From Thermoanaerobacterium sp. (GTDB lineage Bacteria; Bacillota; Thermoanaerobacteria; Thermoanaerobacterales; Thermoanaerobacteraceae), in the NCBI GenBank assembly GCA_029960905.1, contig JASBVU010000110.1:1-6446 (forward strand): a stretch of 6,446 nucleotides of DNA, written 5' to 3'. This document shows, piece after piece, positions 1 to 5,799 of the stretch (the stretch's first letter is position 1; the number at the start of each line of letters is the position of its first letter). The notes under the pieces are model-generated. The model had not been told where the DNA came from and searched no databases. It saw only the letters and a program-made list of their open reading frames with translations. Both the position numbers and the translations under genes were made by a program.

Positions 1-537
1 AAGATCTGTAAACTCTCCTTGCCTGTAAAAGGATATGACTGCATCTTCAGGCAAATCCTTTATAAGCTCAACTTTGTAAGGTTCGCCTTTTTCTTCCATG
101 AATTTTATGGCTTCCTCTCTAGGTAGAACAAACCTCTCCAGTTTTAAATCTTCTTTTATTATTTTATTCATCTCTTCTTCTATTTTAGAAAAATCATCAA
201 CTGTAAATGGCTCATCAACATCAAAATCATAGTAAAAGCCATTGTCAATGGCAGGGCCTATCGTAAGCTTCACATTTTTGTAAAGTCTTTTAATGGCCTG
301 TGCCATTATATGTGATGAAGTGTGCCAGTATATCTTCTTTCCGTCCTCATCATCAAAAGTCAAGATTTCCAGCTTGCCGTCTTCGTTGATTGGTGTAAAT
401 AGCTCCACAATTCTGCCATTTAGTCTGCCGCCAAGTGCTTCTTTAGCAAGCTTCTGACTTAGACTTTTAGCGATTTCATACACGCTCATGCCATTTTCGT
501 ATTCTTTTTCTGTTCCATCTTTAAGTATTATCTTCAT
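1..537 (-). CDS. thrS: Threonyl-tRNA synthetase, N-terminal part (cut at window edge)
   Basis: Cytoplasmic class II aminoacyl-tRNA synthetase that charges tRNA-Thr with threonine. Only the first 179 codons are in the window; the frame is open to base 1. Residues 1-62 form a TGS domain beginning MKIILKDGTEKEYENG. The editing (second additional) domain follows, with the HxxxH metal motif at H72 and H76 in WHTSSHIMAQA and the family motif GPAIDNGFYYDF at 94-105. The catalytic core and anticodon-binding domain lie outside. The ATG at 537-535 is preceded by AAAGGAGG at about 7 bases, so the start is secure. The gene has its own promoter and a complete T-box leader whose specifier codon is a threonine codon, which independently confirms the identity. 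Nothing in the visible part is broken. Confidence 0.97.
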   Translation of the reverse strand, partial: MKIILKDGTEKEYENGMSVYEIAKSLSQKLAKEALGGRLNGRIVELFTPINEDGKLEILTFDDEDGKKIYWHTSSHIMAQAIKRLYKNVKLTIGPAIDNGFYYDFDVDEPFTVDDFSKIEEEMNKIIKEDLKLERFVLPREEAIKFMEEKGEPYKVELIKDLPEDAVISFYRQGEFTDL

Positions 538-544
538 ATCTTGT

Positions 545-552
545 CCTCCTTT
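545..552 (-). promoter_or_regulatory. Ribosome binding site of thrS
   Basis: The minus strand reads AAAGGAGG about 7 bases before the ATG, a near-perfect Shine-Dalgarno sequence. It lies downstream of the leader terminator, so it is transcribed only when the T-box antiterminates. Confidence 0.85.
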
Positions 553-559
553 TGTATTT

Positions 560-597
560 AAATAAAAGAACCTCACGCCAAAAGAGGCAGAGGTTCT
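560..597 (-). terminator. Intrinsic terminator of the thrS T-box leader
   Basis: AGAACCTC (597-590) pairs with GAGGTTCT (574-567), extended inside by GCC pairing with GGC, and is followed by TTTATTT. It is mutually exclusive with the antiterminator, whose 3' arms at 583-590 lie inside this hairpin. It should also stop any readthrough coming from the DUF445 gene, which has no terminator of its own. Confidence 0.92.
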
Positions 598-776
598 GCG
601 GTTCCACTCTCATTTATACTCTAAATTATAACGGAATTACCGATCGGATTCATCACCCGCAGCTTAGAGGTGGTTTTCGATACCAAAAATATTTGAATGA
701 TTTCAGCCAAGTCATTCAATCTCTTTGATATTTTTTAGATATCTACTTTCCTCATCATCGCCAAAATATTGATTTT
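560..776 (-). ncRNA. T-box leader (threonine, specifier ACC) controlling thrS
   Basis: Cis-acting RNA that senses uncharged tRNA-Thr. Seen in the minus strand: the Stem I base GAGG pairs with CCTC, and the helix GATATC pairs with GGTATC. Between them is a specifier loop with AAAGTA on one side and GAAAACCA on the other. The specifier ACC (Thr) is at 674-672, followed by the usual purine A671. The distal part of Stem I has TTGAATGA pairing with TCATTCAA. The T-box core TGGAACCGC is at 606-598. The antiterminator pairs AGAG (610-607) with CTCT (586-583) and GCAG (599-596) with CTGC (590-587), leaving the bulge TGGAACC for the tRNA acceptor end. The competing terminator shares the 587-597 segment. 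The 5' end is placed about 6 bases after the -10 box; the exact start is inferred. Confidence 0.95.
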
Positions 777-781
777 TTTCT

Positions 782-810
782 ATTATATAATTGATATAGT
801 GACTTGTCAA
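782..810 (-). promoter_or_regulatory. Sigma-A promoter of thrS
   Basis: The minus strand shows a perfect -35 TTGACA (810-805), a 17-base spacer and a perfect -10 TATAAT (787-782). The -35 begins only 4 bases after the stop codon of the DUF445 gene. Transcription should start near 775, giving a leader of about 240 bases that contains the T-box. Confidence 0.93.
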
Positions 811-814
811 TATT

Positions 815-1414
815 CTACAACAGCCTGACCACAAATGCTTGTAAAATGCCGATTACAAAACCTAAAACCCCGCCTAAAATTACAATCATCTTTAATTCTT
901 TATTAGAAACATCCAATATAATCTTCTCCAGCTTTTCAAGCTCAAAAAGCTTTATCTTTTCTTCAACTATTTCTGCTATGCCAATCTTTTCTGACATATC
1001 GTTTAGCATAGTAGCTGCAGATTCATCCAAAAACTTCTCTGCCTCTTTATTTACAATCCCAACTACATAATTGACTATCATTGATTTTAATGTTTTCGGT
1101 ATAAATGAAGGAATGTTCTTTTCAACTGCAATATCAACGTCATCTAATATCCTTTTTATTATATAATTGCGATTGTCCGTATTTAAAAGCTTACCCAATA
1201 TGTCGTCCATCGATACAAGTTCATTCTCTACGACTTTTCCTATTGATGACGCTATCTCGTCTCTCCTTCTAGGTATAAGTCCTTGAATGGAAATGCCAAA
1301 AATTTTTACAGGCTTTATCGGCCTAAAAAGCATAAAAACAGCAATGTAATTTGTTATCCAGCCAATAGCTGCACCGACAACGCCTAAAAACATCATTTGT
1401 AGAAAAAAATGCAT
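815..1414 (-). CDS. DUF445 family membrane protein, short form
   Basis: A 199-residue predicted membrane protein of the DUF445 family (relative of Bacillus YheB). The function of the family is unknown. Residues 4-30 form a membrane segment carrying the family motif GAAIGWITNYIAVFMLFRP (14-32), followed by the basic GLIPRRRDEIA motif (45-55). A mostly helical, charged middle region follows, and a second membrane segment spans about 174-199 at the very end. Bacillus YheB is roughly twice as long, so this is the compact version with one helix at each end; the reading frame shows no sign of truncation. The ATG at 1414 follows GAGGTGAT at 4-5 bases; ATGs at residues 7 and 8 are poorer choices. It lies between ytxC and thrS. 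No strong promoter is visible in the 77-base gap upstream, so it may depend on readthrough from ytxC. Confidence 0.85.
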   Translation of the reverse strand: MHFFLQMMFLGVVGAAIGWITNYIAVFMLFRPIKPVKIFGISIQGLIPRRRDEIASSIGKVVENELVSMDDILGKLLNTDNRNYIIKRILDDVDIAVEKNIPSFIPKTLKSMIVNYVVGIVNKEAEKFLDESAATMLNDMSEKIGIAEIVEEKIKLFELEKLEKIILDVSNKELKMIVILGGVLGFVIGILQAFVVRLL

Positions 1415-1470
1415 TAGATCACCTCAACAAAATAACCTATGAATATAATAACAGATTTTACTCAATAATA

Positions 1471-1492
1471 AAACCCAGTTTAAGCTGGGTTT
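1471..1492 (-). terminator. Terminator at the ytxC stop codon
   Basis: In the minus strand AAACCCAG pairs with CTGGGTTT around a 6-base loop, followed by the moderately U-rich TATTATTG. The first bases of the 5' arm overlap the TAA stop of ytxC (1494-1492), so a terminating ribosome would cover it. The hairpin is symmetric, but on the plus strand there is no gene for it to serve. Confidence 0.75.
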
Positions 1493-2370
1493 TATTTCCT
1501 TGCCTCATTTACTGCACATAAGCTGCAGCCATTGCATATAAACACTTTGTTTGAAAATATTTTTTCAACAGTATCCAAGACATCTTTACTTTTTATATTT
1601 TCTAATGAGTGTATATATATCTTGGAAGGAGCCATGGCAATAAGCGTGCTTATAAGCATATCATCATCTGTCAATTCCCCTCCTGTAAATTCAATTGTTA
1701 TATCGCTTAAAAACTTTCCTGTTATAGGTTTTTTTTCTTTATCGTAAAATAAAAATTTTCCGCTTTTATCGATGAGGATATTTAAAACATCTATTTTGGA
1801 ATCCTGAAGTTCTACAAAATACTTTAATAGCCCAATAAATTCATCGTATTCCTTCTGCATCATGTATTCATCAACCGCTCTATCAACAACCTCGCTTAAC
1901 TCGCCTATAAAATCTCTTAACCTGAAATTGACAAACCCTTCTATGTCAATAGTCTCATTGTCCTTTAAGAAATCTTCTATTTCCTCAAAAATTCTTTCTT
2001 TCTTAACTAATTTGAATGTCTCTTTATTTACATCGTTATCTAAAATGCCTTTCGCTATGTTTTCAATCTTTTGCTTCTCATCAGAATCGAAATAGTAATA
2101 GTATTTATCTATAATCCTTTTTATCAACCTCTTGTCAACCTGATTCACTATTACATCAGAAATCACATCAGATACACGCTCTTTTATTTTAACTATATTT
2201 TTATTTGAAATTTTATCCTCTACGTCTATATTAAAAAAAGTAATGTTCCCACGATTATCTAGATTTACAGTGAAATTTAAGCCTGCATTTTTCATATATT
2301 CTAACTCATTGTTAAAAAAATCACTGCTGCTTAATAAAGTATTTGGGATACCGATAGACAAAAGCTGCAT
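1492..2370 (-). CDS. ytxC: YtxC-like sporulation-associated protein
   Basis: A 292-residue protein resembling the putative sporulation protein YtxC of Bacillus and clostridia; its biochemical role is unknown. It has a mixed N-terminal region, a long charged helical middle containing KYYYYF and EYMMQKEYDEFIGLLKYFVELQ, and a C-terminal part ending in FICNGCSLC. No signal peptide or membrane segment is apparent, so it is probably cytoplasmic. Cysteines 279, 282 and 285 make a CxxCxxC that could bind zinc or iron-sulfur; this is inference. The chosen ATG at 2370 has GGGAG 8 bases upstream. A GTG at 2379 would add three residues but would overlap that ribosome binding site. The nearby thrS matches the Bacillus arrangement ytxC-thrS, here with a DUF445 gene between. 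It starts 54 bases after the DUF6873-like gene, with no terminator between, so the two are probably co-transcribed. Confidence 0.85.
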   Translation of the reverse strand: MQLLSIGIPNTLLSSSDFFNNELEYMKNAGLNFTVNLDNRGNITFFNIDVEDKISNKNIVKIKERVSDVISDVIVNQVDKRLIKRIIDKYYYYFDSDEKQKIENIAKGILDNDVNKETFKLVKKERIFEEIEDFLKDNETIDIEGFVNFRLRDFIGELSEVVDRAVDEYMMQKEYDEFIGLLKYFVELQDSKIDVLNILIDKSGKFLFYDKEKKPITGKFLSDITIEFTGGELTDDDMLISTLIAMAPSKIYIHSLENIKSKDVLDTVEKIFSNKVFICNGCSLCAVNEARK

Positions 2371-2424
2371 TTTTCTCACTCCCTTCGTTAGTAGTATGTG
2401 CTTTTAAGTCTTTTCTTTGCATCA

Positions 2425-3168
2425 TCAGTAGAGTGGAATAATGGAACCTATGTCTTTTACTTCACCAGATGTTAAAAAAATTATTTCTTTGTTTTTATAT
2501 TTCAAAAAATCAATTATTTTCTTGTATTCGTTGTGATATCTTAAATCTCCAGCAACGCAAAAAACATCTTTATCTATAAGTCCAGACGCTCCTCCTATAA
2601 ATCCGTAATCAAACCCATTAAGCTTTATACCGCCTTGTTCAATCAAAAGACAGTCAAATCCTTCTTTTGAAGCCCTCTTATAAATACCTGCGTCCGATGT
2701 TATGAAACTTATATTGTCCACAATTGCCATATTGCACTTAGTATATCCTTGTTTAACGTGTATAAATTTTACTCCTTTTTTCTCTAATATATCCCTTAAT
2801 ACTGGATCAGTATACTTTAAATTGTGAAAAGCATAATCGCCTAGTCTTGCTACATTATATGCTATATTGCCAGGATAGTTTCTACTTAGTACAGTCTTCC
2901 CAAATATTACATCAAAATTTGAGTCTTTGATTTTTTTGACAAAATTTCCATCAACATCGGGTGCTAAAACTATCTGACCATCACCTATATTGTGCATGAT
3001 TATATCCGGATGGTACGATATGGCATCGTAAAGAGAACTGTGTCTTTCTGTCATTATGACTTCTATTCCTATCTTTTTCAATGAATTCGCTACATCAAGA
3101 TGCCTTCCATCGACGATGACACAATGTACTTTTTTATCAGGCACATAAGGATTTTTTAAAAACAACAT
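2425..3168 (-). CDS. DUF6873-like protein, probable GME (guanidino-modifying enzyme-like) fold
   Basis: A 247-residue soluble protein that I match from memory, with moderate confidence, to the DUF6873 family described as having a GME fold (the pentein fold of arginine deiminase and amidinotransferases). Its function is unknown. The repeat-like layout is visible as recurring HNIGDGQIVLAPD (59-71), GYTKCNMAIVD (141-151), ITSDAGIYK (156-164) and CLLIEQGGIKLNG (173-185), followed by a glycine-rich FIGGASGLI (190-198). C145, D63, H59 and H115 are plausible active-site candidates, but nothing in the sequence proves catalysis. The ATG at 3168 follows AGGAGG at only 4 bases; no nearer in-frame ATG exists. 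The Shine-Dalgarno directly touches the U-tract of the terminator of the preceding GGDEF gene. ytxC follows after 54 bases, which suggests a shared transcript and perhaps a sporulation-linked role (inference). Confidence 0.65.
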   Translation of the reverse strand: MLFLKNPYVPDKKVHCVIVDGRHLDVANSLKKIGIEVIMTERHSSLYDAISYHPDIIMHNIGDGQIVLAPDVDGNFVKKIKDSNFDVIFGKTVLSRNYPGNIAYNVARLGDYAFHNLKYTDPVLRDILEKKGVKFIHVKQGYTKCNMAIVDNISFITSDAGIYKRASKEGFDCLLIEQGGIKLNGFDYGFIGGASGLIDKDVFCVAGDLRYHNEYKKIIDFLKYKNKEIIFLTSGEVKDIGSIIPLY

Positions 3169-3172
3169 AAAA

Positions 3173-3178
3173 CCTCCT
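3173..3178 (-). promoter_or_regulatory. Ribosome binding site abutting a terminator U-tract
   Basis: AGGAGG lies 4 bases before the ATG of the DUF6873-like gene and begins immediately after the nine-U run of the upstream terminator. No room remains for a promoter between the terminator and this site. Confidence 0.85.
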
Positions 3179-3207
3179 AAAAAAAAATCAGCATACCTAC
3201 AGTATGC
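3179..3207 (-). terminator. Intrinsic terminator between the GGDEF gene and the DUF6873-like gene
   Basis: In the minus strand GCATAC pairs with GTATGC around the loop TGTAG (3207-3191), followed after TGA by nine consecutive T (3187-3179). The hairpin begins at the base directly after the TAG stop codon (3210-3208) of the GGDEF gene. The stem is only 6 base pairs, so termination may be partial. Confidence 0.8.
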
Positions 3208-4140
3208 CTAACATTTCCTTCTATCTTTTAAGTATTTACTTCCTTCCATAGACTTAAGCTTCCTCTTAATCTCTGCAGCCACTGCACTTATCTGAAGCTC
3301 ATTATCAAAATTCCTGTTTTCGTTTGTCACAACAGCTATAGATATTGAAACAAACGGAAATCTCTGTATTTCTCCACGTCTATTAATGACTTCTATATAG
3401 CCATTTGCCAAATCTTCATCATCGTAATACCTTTTTATATCCTCATCAAAGGTCTTTATTATATAATTGCATATATCATCGATTTTGTCTGGAGTAGTGA
3501 TTACTATAAAGTCATCTCCACCTATATGACCTAAAAAATCGCTGGGATTTCCACACTTAAAAAGCGCATCTTTTAAGATCCTGGATGTCTGCTTTATTAT
3601 TTTATCACCACGGGAAAAACCGTAGTAATCATTATAAGACTTAAAATTATCCAAGTCTATGTATAAAACGGCGTATAATGACCCATTTTTTATGCGCCTT
3701 CTTATCTCATACTTTATGTCGATATTGCCTCTCAGTCCTGTAAGTGGATTGGCCATCCTGTTGTGCTCGATTCTCTGGAAGAGATTTTTGACTTGTGCAA
3801 GGAGTTCTTTTTCATTGAATGGCTTCGTTATATAAGCATCAGCACCTAACTCCAACCCATGCAGCTTTTCTTCGTAATTATCGCTGGAAGTCAAAAGTAT
3901 CACGGGCACCAATTGATTTTCTTCCTCATCCCTTAAAATTCTAAGCAAGTCAAATCCACTAAGGCCAGGCATTACTACATCAAGTATGACCATATCTGGC
4001 AAAATGCGCCTATACAATTTTAAAGCCTCATCCCCATTTTGAGACTCGTAAATTTTGTACCCGGCACTGCCTAAAATGTTCTTTAAAATAGTCCTACTTA
4101 GCTTATCATCATCCACAATCAATATACTTTTTTCATTCAC
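3208..4140 (-). CDS. Response regulator with GGDEF-type (GGDDF) output domain
   Basis: Cytoplasmic signalling protein: a phosphoacceptor receiver domain joined to a diguanylate-cyclase-type domain. Numbering from the GTG start, the receiver (4-122) has acidic residues D10-D12, phosphoacceptor D54 in LDVVMPG, T84 and K106 in TKPF. The GGDEF domain begins at NPLTGLRGN (131-139). It has the metal-binding YIDLDNFKSYND (160-171), the signature GGDDF (207-211) and SISIAVV. The fourth signature residue is Asp rather than the usual Glu, and the inhibitory RxxD site is NPSD (198-201). Cyclase activity is therefore uncertain; it may be a weak enzyme or a binder. The GTG at 4140 has GGGGGA about 9 bases upstream; the in-frame ATG at 4170 lacks a Shine-Dalgarno, so 320 residues is the alternative. 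No cognate histidine kinase is in the window. Confidence 0.9.
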   Translation of the reverse strand: MNEKSILIVDDDKLSRTILKNILGSAGYKIYESQNGDEALKLYRRILPDMVILDVVMPGLSGFDLLRILRDEEENQLVPVILLTSSDNYEEKLHGLELGADAYITKPFNEKELLAQVKNLFQRIEHNRMANPLTGLRGNIDIKYEIRRRIKNGSLYAVLYIDLDNFKSYNDYYGFSRGDKIIKQTSRILKDALFKCGNPSDFLGHIGGDDFIVITTPDKIDDICNYIIKTFDEDIKRYYDDEDLANGYIEVINRRGEIQRFPFVSISIAVVTNENRNFDNELQISAVAAEIKRKLKSMEGSKYLKDRRKC

Positions 4141-4188
4141 ATTACTTCCCCCAAAACTTTTTTCACCCATAATAAATTATATTTACGA

Positions 4189-4218
4189 CTTATAAGAATG
4201 ATTCGCACCAAATGTAAA
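4189..4218 (-). promoter_or_regulatory. Possible second, proximal promoter of the GGDEF gene
   Basis: TTTACA (4218-4213), an 18-base spacer and TATAAG (4194-4189) each differ from consensus at one base. A transcript from here would start around 4182, leaving only about 12 bases before the ATG at 4170 but about 42 before the GTG at 4140. It is weaker than the upstream promoter and may not be used. Confidence 0.4.
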
Positions 4219-4255
4219 TAAAAAAATAATAACCAATATATTACATCACTAATAA

Positions 4256-4284
4256 ATTATAATATTGAAGAAGGCAATAGTCAA
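4256..4284 (-). promoter_or_regulatory. Main promoter of the GGDEF response-regulator gene
   Basis: TTGACT (4284-4279), a 17-base spacer and a perfect TATAAT (4261-4256) on the minus strand, just after the beta-glucosidase terminator. The expected start is near 4249, giving a leader of about 110 bases to the GTG. The leader is AT-rich and I see no recognisable riboswitch in it. Confidence 0.8.
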
Positions 4285-4295
4285 TAAAATATAAG

Positions 4296-4328
4296 AAAAA
4301 TGGCAGGTTTGGTGCTCTGCCATTTTTT
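4296..4328 (-). terminator. Intrinsic terminator of the beta-glucosidase gene
   Basis: AAAAATGGCAG pairs with CTGCCATTTTT around a 10-base loop, flanked by an A-run and a T-run, so it could work on either strand. On the minus strand it lies 26 bases after the TAA stop of the beta-glucosidase gene and separates it from the GGDEF unit. Confidence 0.9.
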
Positions 4329-4354
4329 CACTGTTTAACACACGACTTTCATAT

Positions 4355-5692
4355 TTAGATGGTTCTCGTAGAAATCAAGTCTTTGTACCATAGGGCACTG
4401 TCCTTCAAAATCCTTCTCTGTGTCTCATAGTCAACATATACAATGCCAAATCTCTTCGAATAGCCATGAGCCCACTCGAAATTGTCCATAAGCGACCACA
4501 CAAAGTACCCCTTCAAAGTTCCACCATCATCTAAAAAGCGTTTAGCCTCTTTAAAATGCTGCTTTAAAAACTCTGTACGCTTTTCATCGTGTACGTGCCC
4601 ATCATCTTCAACAACATCATTAAATGCCGCACCATTTTCAGTAATGTACAATGGCATATCATAAGTGTATTCTCTTTTAAGTCTCATCAAAATATTGTAA
4701 AGTGATTCAGGGTAAATCTCCCAGCCCATCTCCGTTTTTTCATTCCCAGGATCTATTTGCACAACATTCAAAATGCCATCATTTCCTTTTTTAACAACCG
4801 CTCTTGTGTAATAGTTAACCCCGAGAAAATCTATTTTTTGAGAAATCAGCTTCAAATCTTCACCATTTATAAAATCGACTTTCGCAAATTTGCCAAAATA
4901 CTCTACCATGTCTTCTGGATATTTGCCTTTAAATATTGGATCTAAAAACCATCTGTTTTGGAATCCATCAGCAATCATTGTTGCAGCTTTGTCATCGACA
5001 CCATCTGATGCAGGAAACACTTCATTCAGGTTTAGAGTAATGCCTATCTCTGAATCTGCAAAATTGAAATCTCTAAATATTTCCACAGCTTTGCCATGTG
5101 ACAGCAAAAGGTTGTGCGAAACTAATAAAGCTTCACCTAAATCTTTATGCCCCGGCGCATGTTCACCAATGAAATACGATAAAAATGAAGAACACCATGG
5201 TTCATTTAAGGTAATCCAATTTTTTATGTATCCGCCACCAAGTTCAGAAAAAAGTTTTGAAGCATATTCACCGTACCACTGGACTACATCTCTATTAAGC
5301 CATCCACCTAAATCATCAGCCCATTGAGGTAGATCCCAATGGTATATTGTAACAAAAGGCTTAATGTCATTTTTTAAAAGTTCATCAGTCAACCTTTTAT
5401 AAAAATCCATTCCCTTAGAATTGTACTGCCCTTTTGCAGGGAAAATCCTAGGCCAAGCAATTGAAAATCTGTACGCTTCAATGCCGAGATCTTTCATCAT
5501 CTTTACATCGTCTTTGTATAGATGGTAGTGATCGCAAGCCACATCGCCATTGTGACCTTTGTATACCTTCCCATCTTGTCTTGAAAATGTGTCCCAAATG
5601 GACATAGTCCTGCCATCCTCGTTGTAAGCACCTTCAACTTGATACGAAGCCGTAGCAACGCCAAACAAAAAATCTTTGCTAAAATCCGACAT
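4355..5692 (-). CDS. bglA: Beta-glucosidase, glycoside hydrolase family 1
   Basis: Retaining GH1 enzyme that hydrolyses terminal beta-glucosides such as cellobiose. The 445 residues have no signal peptide, so it acts in the cytoplasm on imported sugars. The family N-terminus FLFGVATASYQVEGA includes Q18; YHWD has H118. The acid/base is E164 in TLNEPW and the nucleophile is E352 in ITENGA. NYYTRAVV lies around 293-300 and the substrate-binding W399 and E406-W407 are in VWSLMDNFEWAHGY. Having E-W at 406-407, instead of the residues typical of 6-phospho-glycosidases, points to unphosphorylated substrates. Length is normal for the family. The ATG at 5692 has GGAGG 7 bases upstream; an in-frame ATG at 5707 would include that ribosome binding site in the coding sequence and is less likely. 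No transporter or sugar regulator gene is adjacent. The gene looks like a single-gene transcription unit. Confidence 0.95.
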   Translation of the reverse strand: MSDFSKDFLFGVATASYQVEGAYNEDGRTMSIWDTFSRQDGKVYKGHNGDVACDHYHLYKDDVKMMKDLGIEAYRFSIAWPRIFPAKGQYNSKGMDFYKRLTDELLKNDIKPFVTIYHWDLPQWADDLGGWLNRDVVQWYGEYASKLFSELGGGYIKNWITLNEPWCSSFLSYFIGEHAPGHKDLGEALLVSHNLLLSHGKAVEIFRDFNFADSEIGITLNLNEVFPASDGVDDKAATMIADGFQNRWFLDPIFKGKYPEDMVEYFGKFAKVDFINGEDLKLISQKIDFLGVNYYTRAVVKKGNDGILNVVQIDPGNEKTEMGWEIYPESLYNILMRLKREYTYDMPLYITENGAAFNDVVEDDGHVHDEKRTEFLKQHFKEAKRFLDDGGTLKGYFVWSLMDNFEWAHGYSKRFGIVYVDYETQRRILKDSALWYKDLISTRTI

Positions 5693-5723
5693 TTCACACC
5701 CTCCCATAAATTATCTAATAACA

Positions 5724-5732
5724 ATTATACCA
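5724..5732 (-). promoter_or_regulatory. Extended -10 promoter element of the beta-glucosidase gene
   Basis: The minus strand reads TGGTATAAT, a perfect TATAAT with the TGn extension. The -35 region 17 bases upstream (TTCTTT) is poor, as is common for extended -10 promoters. The expected start near 5717 leaves about 25 bases to the ATG. I see no convincing catabolite-response element over it. Confidence 0.7.
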
Positions 5733-5767
5733 TATTTCATTTTGCAAAAGAAAATAGATGAAAATAC

Positions 5768-5789
5768 AGGTATACTTTCGTACATACCT
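5768..5789 (-). other. Inverted repeat AGGTAT-N10-ATACCT: terminator or operator
   Basis: AGGTAT and ATACCT flank a centre that can also pair (AC with GT, around a GAAA tetraloop) in the minus-strand RNA. It begins 10 bases after the ferredoxin stop and is followed by GTATTTTC, a weak U-tract, so it may be the ferredoxin terminator. It also lies about 50-70 bases upstream of the expected beta-glucosidase start, a position suited to a regulator. The sequence does not decide between these. Confidence 0.5.
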
Positions 5790-5799
5790 TTCTAAAATA

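Noticed and set aside
804..1070. Plus-strand open frame of 88 codons
   Set aside because: It lies antisense within the DUF445 gene, is serine/isoleucine-rich like a reverse-complement shadow, and has no ribosome binding site.
1415..1470. Promoter for the DUF445 gene with TTGAGT as -35
   Set aside because: The possible -10 boxes TATATT and TATTCA lie at spacings of 12 and 14 bases, too short for a sigma-A promoter.
2380..2424. CATACTA in the gap before ytxC as a sporulation sigma (SigG-type) -10 box
   Set aside because: The -10 pattern fits, but no convincing -35 is found 17-18 bases upstream, and a seven-base match in AT-rich DNA is weak evidence.
4140..4249. Cyclic-di-GMP riboswitch in the leader of the GGDEF gene
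   Set aside because: The AT-rich leader has none of the conserved class I or II core sequences and no expression-platform hairpin.
4890..5327. Plus-strand open frame of 145 codons
   Set aside because: It is antisense within the well-supported GH1 gene, has no recognisable domain and no Shine-Dalgarno, so it is a shadow.
5503..5724. Minus-strand open frame of 73 codons overlapping the start of the beta-glucosidase gene
   Set aside because: It is a shifted-frame reading of the GH1 N-terminus, without its own ribosome binding site.
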